NCBI GenBank assembly: GCA_963580455.1
Contig: OY756966.1
Span: 23,253,001-23,317,000, forward strand
DNA: 64,000 nucleotides
From: Euonymus europaeus
Lineage: Eukaryota; Streptophyta; Magnoliopsida; Celastrales; Celastraceae
Direction of reading: 5' to 3'
The first letter of the stretch is position 1. Each line of letters opens with the position of its first letter. Shown in pieces: positions 46,205 to 57,609 of the stretch. The translations under genes and the position numbers were made by a program. The notes under the pieces are model-generated. The model ran no database searches, was not told the origin of the DNA, and saw only the letters and a program-made list of their open reading frames with translations.

Positions 46205-49200
46205 ATGGGTTCTCTATGTGGCAATCTTTCCCTTCCAAGTGCACATCTTCTGCAATCGGATTTGCCTCAACGACTAAAGAATCCTGTACTTCCCTGTCTG
46301 GTTAGTCTCGTCCTGCCGCAAGCAATATCGGATTACTAGTGCTTTTTGTTATGTTATTTACGATGAAATGCATTGTTGTTTCTGGATATGATTTATATCC
46401 ACAGAGTAAGCAGTGGAGATTTCATAGGTCCCGGAGAGCTTCAAGAGTTATTGCTTCCTACGGTTTGAAGAGACCTCCATACAAGCTTGTAAGTGAATTT
46501 GCTATTCGTGTCGCATCGATAACGCTTGTAAATTTACAATTTTTCTGTAAATCCAGTATTAGATGTTGTTTCGTAGTTCTGCACTTCAAAATATGAAATC
46601 AATTTATACTTGAATGTTGCTTATTTATATCTGGGTCTTTTTTAGGATGCTTTAGAACCGTATATGAGTCAAAGGACGCTGGAGATGCATTGGGGAAAAC
46701 ACCATCGTGGTTATTTGGAAGGTTTGAATAAGCAGCTCGACAACAATGACATACTATATGGCCACACTTTGGATGAGCTTGTCAGAGTAACATACAACTA
46801 TGGAAACCCGATGCCTGAATTCAACAATGCTGCCCAGGTATGTTTGACCTTAGAACTTAGAATATGATTTTTGTTTAACAGATGTTATCAACCGAAGATT
46901 TCTTAGTTAAAACTTTTCTTTGTACATCTTCAACAATTAATTTAGTTGCTTATCATGGCTGGAGGTTTATGTGATTCACAGCTCTGGCCAATATTTTTCT
47001 CTTGGAAGAATTCTTGGGAATCCATTATGTGCCAGCTGATCACCAAATAGGTTACCGTTTAGAAATATGATATGAAGGTCAAAGTAATAGTCTCTTATTA
47101 ATCTTATATAGTTATTATCATTTTTTCTAGTATTATCACACCACCGGTGAACTTCAAAGGTTGCTGCTTTTGTAGAAAATGGAGTTTCCTTCCTTAATTG
47201 AAGAACTTTAAGTTCAAGTGGATACTATGTTGGTCCTAAACAGTGTTCCCGTTAATGACAAAGAAGGCTGTGTTGCTGGAAGTCGCTTCTTTAAAACCTC
47301 TGTGTTGTGCTTGACGAACAATTATCTCTTGGATATTTACTGAAAGTTGAAGTATCTTGACAAGAGAAGTAGCGTGGCCTTTCCCTTTTAGTATGCCCCT
47401 TGTTACTAGCTTTGGGTATCTTTTCCTCCATTTTCCCCCTCATAATTTTCTGTGTAGAAGACAGGAGTGAAAAGAAAAAAGGGACCGAATATAATTGCTA
47501 TTCCTTTTTATGGATAATTGGGGAAGGTAAAGAAAAAAAGAGTTAAGAGCGTTCCAGTAGCCATAGACAATAGAGGCAGATATTCATTATTTTTTATTTC
47601 AAGTTTCCTTTTCTTCTATTGTGTCCGAAGTGTAACACTACTGTAAAATTGATTACCACAGGATAACTCATTAAATAATAAAACTGTCAATCACTAATAA
47701 GTTTTTATTCCAGTCCAGTCCCAGTGACTGGGCCATAAATAACTGCGATCTGGATTTCGAAGGGATCAGTGCATTCTTTTCCTTTTCCCCTTGAGCTCCA
47801 CTCACAAACAAAAGGGTAACTCTTGGTGATCGCTGTTTTTCTTTCTTTTTGCTCCTATTTACCTCATAGAAATGACCTTCCTTTCCCTCCAAAAGTTATT
47901 AGCACTGACCTCAACATTTTGCGAATCTCGTTTCAAATAGATTTGGGGATGAAGTTCATGTAATGACATCTTTGTGATCTCAGTATGAATATCAAGATTA
48001 TGCACATTGCATCAACCACGATGTTTCTGTTAGTTGGGTGGCAAAGCTATCTCATGGTCTTTGATGTCCATGTATAAGTTTTCATTGGAACATGAAACCC
48101 AGTCGTTGTAAAGCCTGTGACCCTTAACTATGTATTGGTATGCTGCAAAATCAATCAGTCACTGAAGCAAAGTCCTACTGATATATTTGTAAGATAAGTT
48201 GTGGACTTCAATTTCTTATTTTCTCCTCCTTATATGTACAGGGGAGGTTTGCGTTTGTCTTATTCTCTAATATCGCCAACATCAAATTGTTGGATTACTT
48301 TTGTTTTCATCATTATTTAGAGTTAGAACTTGGATTTTCTTGTGACATTGCTATGAAGTGAGGTGTAAGTTTTTGATGCATTGCCGAGACTCAACCATTG
48401 TTGCAGGTCTGGAATCATGACTTTTTTTGGGAATCCATGCAACCAGGAGGAGGAGACATGCCCAGACTCGGTGTTCTCCAGCAGATTGAGAAAGATTTTG
48501 GTTCCTTTGCAAATTTTAGAGAAAAGTTTATTGGAACAGCCCTTACGGTGTTTGGCTCTGGCTGGGTCTGGCTTGTATGTAAGTCCTTAGTTGATTTCTT
48601 TTTAGAAATAATTTAATTTGGAGGATATTTTTGGAAAATAATTATAAACAGCTTTTAACTTCAAATTGGGTCTTCAGGATTTTGAATTTTTTTTCCCTAC
48701 TAAAGAACAAAAGAAAATTTATGTTTTTACATATAATGTATAGGTACTATTTATAAATTATAAGTGGATAACTTTAGTTTGGTGTTCTCTGTATTACTCT
48801 GACAAAATTGATGACCACCCTTATCACTCGTTATCCTATCCTCACCGATTTGTCATTTGGATGCATCAAGGTATCCTTCATATTTCACCTATTGATATTA
48901 CTTCTCAAAGTTGGTCCTTTGACAATGTTCTTGGAATTCCTTATATTGTATGATAATGCTGATAATTCAATACGCTGGTTTAAAATATTTCCCTGTGCTC
49001 TTAACATAGCAAGGACTGTTAGTTTTCAAGTGTGCACACGTCTCCTCTCCTTTTTTTTCCTGTCTTTTAGGTGAATATGGTATGTATTTTACATCAAGTT
49101 ACTGTGCACCATTGCAAGGATACATGCTGCTCATGTACTTTTGTTCTGAAACTTGAGTTGCGTTCTCAGACTTTTATTACTTTTAGTTTTGGTCCATGTA

Positions 49201-49941
49201 TCTTTTCATATGTTGTTATTCAAGGTATAAACCTCACACTAATGGCTACCATTTTTAAAAGTTGTAAATATCTAAAATTTCCAAGATTATAGAATGTCGA
49301 AGGAATTGTTTTCATTTTGCCAAGCATTTGTGCGTGGTGATAGTAGGAATCATTTAGTGATATGTTGCTTTTCTTTTATGAAGACCTTTGCTTACTTTTA
49401 TTATTGTTTCATTGTTTTAGTGAAGAGAGAAGAGAGACGGCTTGAGGTTACTAAAACATCAAATGCTGTTAATCCTCTTGTTTGGGATGACATAGTATGC
49501 CACCATAACCTCCCTTTTAATTATTTATATCTTTGATAATTCTATTGATCCTCCTTCCTCCCTTCTTCTGCAGCCCATCCTCAGTTTGGATATGTGGGAG
49601 GTATCTCTCTGTCTCTCTCCCTCCCCCTCTGTGTGTTAGGGAGATTGGTATTAAGTCTTAATTTCTTTCATAACATTGTTTATAATCTGTTTGCATTCTA
49701 TCTTGCAGCATGCTTATTATCTGGATTACCAGGTACGCAACAGTTGCTCCTTATTTTCTTATACCCCATGAGATTTTTTTTCTTTGCCCCAGTTATCTTT
49801 GGACGTTTTGAACAGAATGACAGAGGCAAATACGTGAATGTGTTTATGGACCACCTTGTGTCATGGAATTCAGCAACAGCGCGCATGATTCGAGCAGAGT
49901 CCTTTGTCAACTTAGGCGAACCTACCATTCCGATCGCTTAA
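46205..49941 (+). CDS. FSD3: Iron superoxide dismutase, plastid, FSD3 type
   Basis: Converts superoxide to hydrogen peroxide and oxygen. FSD3 acts with FSD2 in plastid nucleoids and belongs to the plastid-encoded RNA polymerase complex. Eight exons: 46205-46300, 46405-46488, 46646-46837, 48407-48578, 49421-49494, 49574-49600, 49709-49732 and 49816-49941, all GT-AG and in phase, 795 nt, 264 residues (Arabidopsis FSD3 is about 263). Exons 1-2 encode a Ser/Arg-rich transit peptide ending around [19 protein letters not shown]. Metal ligands: His in [10 protein letters not shown], His in WNHDFFWES, and Asp and His in [21 protein letters not shown] and [19 protein letters not shown] are typical of Fe-SOD, and the tail LGEPTIPIA is specific to FSD3. 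Exons 6 and 7 are only 27 and 24 nt. A Pack-MULE lies just upstream. No defect is visible. Confidence 0.97.
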
Positions 49942-50984
49942 ACTGCATTTAAAGCTTAAATCCCTGACTCCAGTTATCAGGACACTTTACTGGGTTACTG
50001 CCTTACTGAATGGCCTAGAAATGACACAGTTACATCGAGTATTCAGTTTTGATGCTCTTACCTTGAGTTTGATTTTGTATTTCTGTTGTACCACATTCTT
50101 TGATTCTTCAACTTTTCGGGATGTCCAAAATGAGACGAGTGGAAGACGTCGGCTTCCATACATCCCATGCTGCAGCTCTTTTCGGAGTTTGCAGAAGGGC
50201 AAACTGGTTTAGGGTGCAATTTTGCTTCAGATAGTTAGGACCCTAATTGTCGTATAATTTCAGGTCACAGTTTGTAACTGTTAACGCTGGTTTTTTTAGC
50301 ATCTTATTTTTCCTTTTCTTATGAATCTTCTCTTCTTTGGATACTAGACAGGCATTTTAGACAATAAAAGCATGCTAATCCTGTATTTTTTATAGGGAAA
50401 GCATGCTAGACTTAACGGGTTGGGAACTATAATTCTTTATTCTTTTAGCTGTTAATTCTTGGTTTTTTTTTCTTCCTTGAAGAATGGCATATTAGAATTT
50501 AGTGTTCATGATTTAGGAAGAATTATGATTTAGTGTTTAAAATTTAGAATTTATAAATTGTAAGCTTAACAACAAATGACATTTTTGTTAGAGGACTGGT
50601 GTTAGAAGTGACAAAATTATGTCTGATTCATATGATTGATTTGTTTGACTCGGATTAAATCAAGGTTGGACATGAGTGATTTGACTAAATTTGGTCCAAA
50701 TGCAAAATATTTTGTCTGGTTTAAAATCATGTTATAGTTCAAAGTCCAAATACAATAATATGTCCGATTTAGTTGTTCAAAGTATTGCTCAGATTGGATT
50801 GTTGCTCGATTTATTTGCCTGAATTTAAAATCAATCTAAATATGATCAATTAAATATATTCGAAAATCCAAATAAATTTGAATTCGGACATATAACTATT
50901 TCGTAAACACATATGTAATCAAACATGAATGATTACATGAATAAGAAGTTTTAACTCTGTGCTCATGATGAACCATCGCCTTTA
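49942..50984. other. FSD3 3' region and AT-rich intergenic
   Basis: The first ~350 bp probably hold the FSD3 3' UTR. The rest is AT-rich. At about 50650-50900 there are repeated TCCAAAT/TTTGGTCC-type phrases and no gene. Confidence 0.4.
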
Positions 50985-51060
50985 TATCGGGCTGGGTCTT
51001 TTGGGAAGAGTCTCTACGATTGTTGCTGGGCTTTGAGAAGCCCAACGTGACAAGTTACGA
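50985..51060 (+). promoter_or_regulatory. Site II-type promoter elements upstream of ICMT
   Basis: A cluster of TGGGC/GCCCA hexamers: CGGGCTGGGTC, then TGGGCTTTGAGAAGCCCA, a near-palindrome of two copies. Such site II motifs are common in promoters of plant growth and housekeeping genes and bind TCP factors. A C/T-rich leader follows (51120-51300), suiting a transcription start nearby. Confidence 0.4.
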
Positions 51061-51496
51061 AATTAAGAGAACCCAGGTCTACTCGCTTGTCGGCTTGTGG
51101 AGCCCTAGACACGAGCTTCGCTGTTTTTCTCCGTCGCCTCTCGAGCTTCTTTTGTTCTTTTGCTCTGTCGCTCGCTCCTCACGTCTTGCTTTTTTGCCTC
51201 TTCATTTGCTTCGTCGATCGAACGAGCTTCTTCGTGTGCTCCGTCTCTTCTCGCGGTGGTGATTTATAAGCTGATTGTCGGTCGAACGAGCATCCTGCTT
51301 AAAAGAACACTGTCGCCTCGCGCTGTGGTCGCCAATTTACTGATACTTTCGTAGTTTTATTTTTGAGAGATCAATGATCATCATACTATAATATCAAGTG
51401 TCTATTTGCTATACTGTTTGTGATGCCTAAAGAAACACCGATTATTCAGGTTTTTTGGTGATATAACGTGGTCATCACAATTCAAATTAAATTTAG

Positions 51497-51562
51497 GGGG
51501 CCATTGGTCATCTCCTCGGAGCAGCTGGATTTGTGGAAGCAATAGTATTAGCCATTCACCAT
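51497..51562 (+). pseudogene. Keto-acyl-ACP synthase-like exon fragment
   Basis: A 66-nt, exon-like stretch bounded by AG and GTAAGT encodes GAIGHLLGAAGFVEAIVLAI then HH. This matches the conserved C-terminal block GAxGHLLGAAGAVEA...AIHH of mitochondrial/plastid 3-ketoacyl-ACP synthases. No other part of that gene is present: the next AG..GT block (51625-51651) does not continue it. It is either a lone pseudo-exon or, since it keeps splice sites, an exon of the ICMT 5' UTR. Confidence 0.6.
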
Positions 51563-52223
51563 GTAAGTAATTTTCCTTGTTGATTTTTTACTAGCTTTTA
51601 AATTAATAAATAAATTCATTGCAGCACCAAGCGAATTCAATCCAGATTCAGGTATAAGATGAAAGTAGCTTGCTTGTGGTTGTTTTGCTATTGTGGATTT
51701 ATATCTTGATGGATATATATTATGTTATCGTTGTATTTGCTTTGGATTTTTGTATGATGATTACTTAATAGCTTGAATCTGTATGTATGTATTGTTGTTA
51801 TTGTTGAATTTATTACATAATTATGAATTTTGAGCTTCGTGTCTTTGAATTTTGTTCCCTTTGCGCACTTGACAACACTGTACATTAGTCATCAGAAGTT
51901 CACAAGCATATTTTGTATTGACTGAATTTTTGTTCATGTTTGCTCTTGCTTTATTTTATTTTTTTACTCTTCCTTCCCAATGATTTCACTCTGCAAATAC
52001 TTCTATTCTCTTAGTTTTGTTGTTTTCCTTTGATTTAGAAGAAGTGACCGGAAATTAGTTTGCTCGCATTGTTTTTTAGAACTTTCTTAGCTTGAGAACA
52101 CGTTTTCAAGTGGAGTACTCAGATTTTTTTTTCCATTTATCTTGATTTCTTGCTTTTAATTAATGTTCTGTTGATGGTATTTAATGCACAAGTCTCTAAA
52201 TTCTAGCCCCACTCTCTCTACAG

Positions 52224-52308
52224 GAGATGTCCTTCTTGAATCATATTGTGGATGATATCATAACTGAAGCTGGAGTATCCAATTTTGTTACCTCTGCATT
52301 CTATTCAG
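52224..52308 (+). other. Putative upstream coding exon of ICMT
   Basis: A block bounded by a good acceptor (CTCTCTCTACAG) and a donor (CAG/GTCTAAGT). Its ATG at 52227 opens a frame beginning MSFLNHIVDDIITEAGVSNF. Splicing to 52400 (after GGTGACAG) keeps this frame and runs into the ICMT start, adding 36 residues. Known plant ICMT proteins lack this, so it may be 5' UTR by another splicing route or a real isoform. Confidence 0.4.
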
Positions 52309-52425
52309 GTCTAAGTGAACTATATCTATAGTCTGTTCGTCGTAGTTGTGATGAGATATTGAACCCTTCTTGATATCATTAAAGTTACATCGGTGACAGG
52401 ACTCGACTTACTTCACCTGAAAAAT

Positions 52426-53019
52426 ATGACAGAGGTATTCACTTACACAGCATGCAGACAGTTATCTCAGATGTTCTTTGCTATTGTCTTCTTTCATGGT
52501 TCTGAATACCTTTTAGCTCTTAAGTTTCATGGGAGATCAAATGTCAGGCTTAGCTCACTTCTGATCAGCAAAAACTATCTTCTGGCGATGCTCATTTCAT
52601 TGCTGGAGTACGCTATTGAAATAGTTTTATACCCCGGCTTAAAGGAATATTGGTGGATTAGCAACTTAGGCCTCGCATTGGTTTTAGTTGGGGAAGTGAT
52701 CCGTAAATTGGCCATCATAACTGCTGGTCGGGCCTTTACACATCTTATCAAGATTCATCATGAGGAGCATCACCAACTCATCAGGCATGGAGTCTATAGA
52801 TTTTGCCGTCATCCAGGTTATTCTGGTTTCTTCATTTGGTCAGTAGGCACTCAGATAATGCTGTGTAATCCCATATCAACAATTGGATTCACAATCGTTG
52901 TTTGGCGATTTTTCTCACAACGAATACCATTTGAAGAGTATTTCTTAAGGCAGTTCTTTGGATCAGAGTACGAGGAATATGCCCTAGGTGTTCCATCTGG
53001 GATTCCACTTGTGAGGTGA
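52426..53019 (+). CDS. ICMT: Protein-S-isoprenylcysteine O-methyltransferase
   Basis: An ER-membrane enzyme that uses S-adenosylmethionine to methylate the C-terminal prenylcysteine of CaaX proteins (Rho/ROP GTPases, G-gamma). It is the last step of CaaX processing and affects abscisic acid signalling. From ATG 52426 (MTEVFTYTACRQLSQMFFAI) the frame gives 197 residues, exactly the length of Arabidopsis STE14A/B, which fixed this start. Several hydrophobic spans are visible (LLAMLISLLEYAIEIVLYPG, WWISNLGLALVLVGEVIRK). The catalytic C-terminal block includes AGRAFTHLIKIHHEEHHQLI, HGVYRFCRHPGYSGFFIWSV and QRIPFEEYFLRQFFGSEYEEY. The last exon holds the whole family-length protein, as in related genes. 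Upstream exons may add UTR or a longer N-terminus. No defect is seen. Confidence 0.96.
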   Translation: MTEVFTYTACRQLSQMFFAIVFFHGSEYLLALKFHGRSNVRLSSLLISKNYLLAMLISLLEYAIEIVLYPGLKEYWWISNLGLALVLVGEVIRKLAIITAGRAFTHLIKIHHEEHHQLIRHGVYRFCRHPGYSGFFIWSVGTQIMLCNPISTIGFTIVVWRFFSQRIPFEEYFLRQFFGSEYEEYALGVPSGIPLVR

Positions 53020-53346
53020 AAATTGTATCTATTCATATTTGTTTCATATAGATTGTTTTTTTAGCTCTCTATGAAGGGGCTTTAGCGTCTATTTTTAACA
53101 TTTCTATGTTCATTATTGTGTTGCTTTGAGCGTGCTATAATTCTGCCATTGGCAAGGTTTACTATACTGCTAAACTCTGGTGTTCTTGCTACACTTCTCA
53201 CACGCAGTAATGGCAAAAATAATAATTGGTTAAGAATAATGTTTAAATGGATCATATTGGATGTAAAGTGAATCATATTTAGGGTCCATAACATTACTCG
53301 ATGAATAAATCAATACTAAGAGTTTGATCTATACAGTATCCACATC
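53020..53346. other. Space between convergent ICMT and polyubiquitin
   Basis: 327 bp between the stops of two converging genes. Probably ICMT 3' UTR, AT-rich, with no gene. Confidence 0.4.
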
Positions 53347-53857
<511 letters not shown>

Positions 53858-55075
53858 TGTTAGTTAGCCAAGAAATAAGAAAAATAAGAAAAAGCAAGCT
53901 TGCAAATCCACAAGTGACATGGACAAATTCCAAACAATGTGTAAGAACATTCAAACTGTACAAAAAAAATATTACTCAATCTCCAATAACTTGTTACAGT
54001 TGACCAAGCATAAGATTTCTTATTTTCTCCGAGAAATTGCAAGAATAGAGAATCTCACTCAATAAATGAGAGACATCATTCTATGAAAGATCCTTTAGAG
54101 AAAAGAAACGCAAGAGAAATTCCAAGTATTTACAGACACGGTATAATTTCAGAATCAAATAAAATCAACTTCTTCTGCAAAGACTAAGTAAAAGTAGCAC
54201 TTGCAAATCTAAAGTTCAAGTTCTGTAAATATTACAACAAAAAACTCTATATTTCCGAAAAGGCTAAAACCCATTGCTCACACCAGGCACTTTGCTGGTA
54301 AGAAGAATACACTTCTATAGTATAAGTATGCTACTACACAATGAAGGAGCATCTCAATTCTCATCCCAAAAAGAAACACCATCAACTGATCCACATAGAC
54401 ATCAACAAGTCACACAGTCATCACCAACCAAAAACATCCGATTGGTTGATACCAACAAGTACAAAATCAAACGAACCCAGTAATTTATTGAAACTAAAAT
54501 ATGCAATTCCGAGGATTATTCGTTGAAAGAGAAGAACAAGGAAAAAGTACGTTTTCAATTGCTGTTTGATTAACAAAATTGGCAAAAGTACTTTCAAGAT
54601 GAATTTGTTCACAAGAATAGAAGATTAACTTGCAATGACCAACTCCAACAAAAGAATTCACTGGCATAGTGAACACCCTGGAATCCACATAAACAGTCAT
54701 CAACCAACTGCATGGTCCACCAAAACAGCAGAAAATAACCATTTGCATATGTTCCTCCAAGAACTAACCCCAAACCATAAAGCTCACAGATGTTTAACAA
54801 AATCACTGTAAGAATAACTAAAACGTATGTATAAAATACACTCAGATCACAAATTGATTGCTTCAAAATTCGCAATCGCCAAATCCGGGACTAATAAAGA
54901 TGATAGCAACACAACAAGAAAATAAAAACCTAAATTTCACTGAGAGAGAGCATAAAATTGTTACAAACAGATCTAGAAAAGATAACAAAATCGTAACAAA
55001 CAGATAAAAAAAATACAATCAAACAGAAGAACAATTACGCGTACCTTCAGCTGACATATTCTCTCTAGTGCTCTT
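53858..55075 (-). promoter_or_regulatory. Polyubiquitin leader exon and leader intron
   Basis: Read on the minus strand, a short leader ending ATATGTCAGCTGAAG is followed by GTACGCG (about 55045) as splice donor. A long AT-rich intron ends at TAACTAACAG just before the first ubiquitin ATG (53857). Plant polyubiquitin genes usually have a single leader intron at this place, and it often enhances expression. A TATA-like ATAATAAAAAC lies at about 55090. Confidence 0.6.
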
Positions 55076-55124
55076 ACTTGAAAATATGTTTTTATTATAG
55101 CTGTTGTCAGATGCATATCGGAAG

Positions 55125-55197
55125 CCCGTCTAGCTCAGTTGGTAGAGCGCAAGGCTCTTAACCTTGTGGTCGTGGGTTCGAGCCCCACGGTGGGCGC
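55125..55197 (+). tRNA. tRNA-Lys (CTT)
   Basis: 73 nt. The acceptor stem GCCCGTC pairs with GGTGGGC, plus a discriminator G. The A-box region is TAGCTCAGTTGG, the anticodon stem-loop is CAAGG-CTCTTAA-CCTTG with anticodon CTT, and the B-box is GGTTCGAGCCC. All stems pair, with one G-T. A T-run near 55206 serves as terminator. It starts about 50 bp from the head of the polyubiquitin leader, on the opposite strand. Confidence 0.98.
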
Positions 55198-55667
55198 ATG
55201 CGTAATTTTTCTCTTTTCTTCTCTTCCCTTTCTTGTGAAAGGTGGTGGCCTCTCTCCCTATATGATACAATTCCACTGAGAACAAAATTATACATTCTCG
55301 AGACCCCTAAACTTTTGGTCAGTCGCAAACTCACCCTTTACTACAACAAAGTACTTTTTTACTAGACAAAGTACTTTGGATTAGTCAAAATTAAGTCGAG
55401 AAGATATTTAAAAAATTCATCCGCTTAAATTTTTAACCATATTCTAATATTCTTGCGGCTCGAAGGTGAGGAGGCAATTTTTTAAACTGAAAACATAGCA
55501 GACAAGTGTTTTTTTTTTCCTTTTTCGATAAGTGATGTAGGCTTGAATTTGGAGTACGCAAAAGTTTCGCAAAAATTTCTCACATGACAACAGGATGAGT
55601 TGGGTCAAAACCTAACGTGTAACTTATCATCCTAAAGTTTCTCTCATTCTCCTTTCTCATATATTTA
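55198..55667. other. Intergenic, no gene recognised
   Basis: AT-rich sequence with nothing recognised beyond the tRNA terminator. Confidence 0.4.
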
Positions 55668-56778
55668 GGCTATACTTGAGAGAGGGGTTGGGAGGGGTTG
55701 AATTTTTTGGGTTGGGAGGGGTTCGTTAAAAATCAAACCCCTCCCAACCCTTGCTTGACACGAACACCTCAAGGGGTTCGGAGGGGTTGGAAAGGGTTCG
55801 CGAACCCCTCCGAACCTCTCAAAATGAAGGGTTCGGAGGTGTTAAGAACTGTATTAAATATAAAATTACAAATATAGCCTCATAACAAATTTGAATTTAC
55901 AAAAATATCCAACTATCAAACTGATCAAAACCTAATCTCGCCTCTCACCCTCTCGTCTTCTTATCTGTCAAAAAACCAGAGCAAGAATAAGGAGACGATG
56001 GTGATTCTTCTCTAGATGCAGCGCCCATAATTGGTATTTCTCTCCATTCGTCTCCCCCTCTCTAGCTGTCGCCTTCTCTTGTACTAATCACACCTTTTCC
56101 TTTTTGGTTTCTAGCTTTTTCCATCACCGACTCCCTCTCTCAGTTCCTCTTTACAGGTTAGTTGTCTTTGTCTTCTTCTTTTTTTCTGCAGTTGTAGTCA
56201 TTAATTAATGATGGCATATTGTTTATTTTAATGGGTATTGATTTTGTAGTTTGTGAATGTGTTTAATTGGTCTGCGTTTCTTATTTTGTTGGATTTGTGG
56301 ATGACTTGACTATTATATGTTTGTTATTTTGTTGGGTTTGTGGATTTTATAGATGTTAGTTTCCAGCAGAGAGCATGGAAGAATATCAATAGTATTTTCC
56401 TAGTTTGTATTACAGTAATTTTTACTTCATAGAAGTTATAATTGTCCAAATCCAATTGAAACTGGAATTTCGGACAATAACCAAGTAAAAAAAAATTATA
56501 TTGATAAAAAAAAGTGGAGAGATTTAAAAAAAATTATCGATTATGTCTAATTTTTTTATATATGGAACATGGAAAAAGAGAATTTAATGATATGGGCATT
56601 ATGGGAAGTTTATACATAAATTTTTTAATGAACCCTTCCCAACACATTTATCTACCAAGCAAGGTTTCCTTCCATAAACCCTTCCCAACCCGTCCCAACC
56701 CAACCCTTCCCAACTCCTCCCAACCCGTCCCAACCCCTCCCAACCCAACCACTCCCAACACTCATTCCAAGCATAGCC
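55668..56778. mobile_element. PIF/Harbinger-type MITE with G-rich ends
   Basis: 1111 bp between TTA target duplications (55665-55667 and 56779-56781). Ends are inverted: GGCTATACTTGAGAGAGGGG on the left and, on the complement, GGCTATGCTTGGAATGAG on the right, with GGGTTGGGAGGGG phrases following on both sides. No transposase frame exists. The 3-bp TTA target fits PIF/Harbinger. The left end is G-rich on the top strand and the right end C-rich (repeated CCCAACCCNTCCCAACCC), so the element could fold back strongly. Confidence 0.88.
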
Positions 56779-57024
56779 TTAAGCTCTTCTTTATTTATTT
56801 ATAATTTTTAAATTCAATAATGATAATTTCCTCAAAGGTTTATAATCAGCATTTCATTCCATATTAGCAAACTTAAACCCAACATCTCGGCCGGCAACAT
56901 CCTTAAGCTCTTCTTTATTTATTTATAATTTTTAAATTCAATAATGATAATTTTCTCAAAGGTTTAAACTCAGCATTTCATTCCATATTAGCAAACTTAA
57001 ACCCAACATCTCGGCCAGCAACAT
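56777..57024. repeat. 124-bp tandem duplication
   Basis: Two direct copies (56777-56900 and 56901-57024), each starting CCTTAAGCTCTTCTTTATTT and ending CCGGCAACAT or CCAGCAACAT. They differ at about five sites. The first copy begins exactly at the right end of the Harbinger MITE. Confidence 0.93.
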
Positions 57025-57509
57025 CCTAAAAATTTACAAAGCCAAGCAAAGGAATTACAAATCGAAGAACAAATATTAGGCCACATCAAGATGTACCCGA
57101 ATAACACCATCTAAGAATGAACCCAAATGGGCTAAATAAAAAAAATAAAAAACACCACAAAATCAGCAGACAAACAAAAATATGAGAAGCTCGACCATTC
57201 TGTTAATTTTAGCACCCCTTCTAACGTATCTATAAGAAGATCTAAATATATCTTGAAGTAGAATCGCCTTGATTTGTAATATTTTTATTAGATCTATATT
57301 TAGATCCAGATACATCCAAATTAAAGAAGCCCTAAAACTTGAGAAGATTCGAGGAAGCAAAAATCCAACAAGCATGTTGACAAAGACAATAACAATAAAG
57401 AAACTAAAGTTGTGCTCAACCTTAATTGATCTTCTAGATTGAACAAGACATATGATGGAGTATTGACAGTTTATTTAAAGTTCCTAAGGATGCAAGTGAT
57501 GCCAGTCTC
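57025..57509. other. Intergenic, no gene recognised
   Basis: AT-rich sequence with no recognised protein. The right end merges into an LTR-retrotransposon tail. Confidence 0.4.
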
Positions 57510-57600
57510 CAAGTGGGAGACTGTTGAAAAGTGCGGCGCCTGCCATCATTTATTGTTGGCGCATGCTAGCATTAATTTGTTGCGCACATGCCTTCATTTA
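57510..57600 (+). repeat. Polypurine tract and LTR start of a copia remnant
   Basis: AAGTGGGAGAC followed by TGTTGAAAAGTGCGGCGCC has the exact layout of a copia polypurine tract and the TG start of a 3' LTR, as at 16978-16992. The LTR end and any coding part are not found, so it is a truncated remnant. Confidence 0.55.
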
Positions 57601-57609
57601 AAATCTTTT

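Noticed and set aside
48808..49536. Open frames in FSD3 intron 4
   Set aside because: Low-complexity hydrophobic translations of T-rich intron DNA; the splice model of FSD3 is complete without them.
56514..56804. Pro/Asn-rich frame of 96 codons
   Set aside because: Translation of the CCCAACCC repeats at the end of the Harbinger MITE, not a gene.
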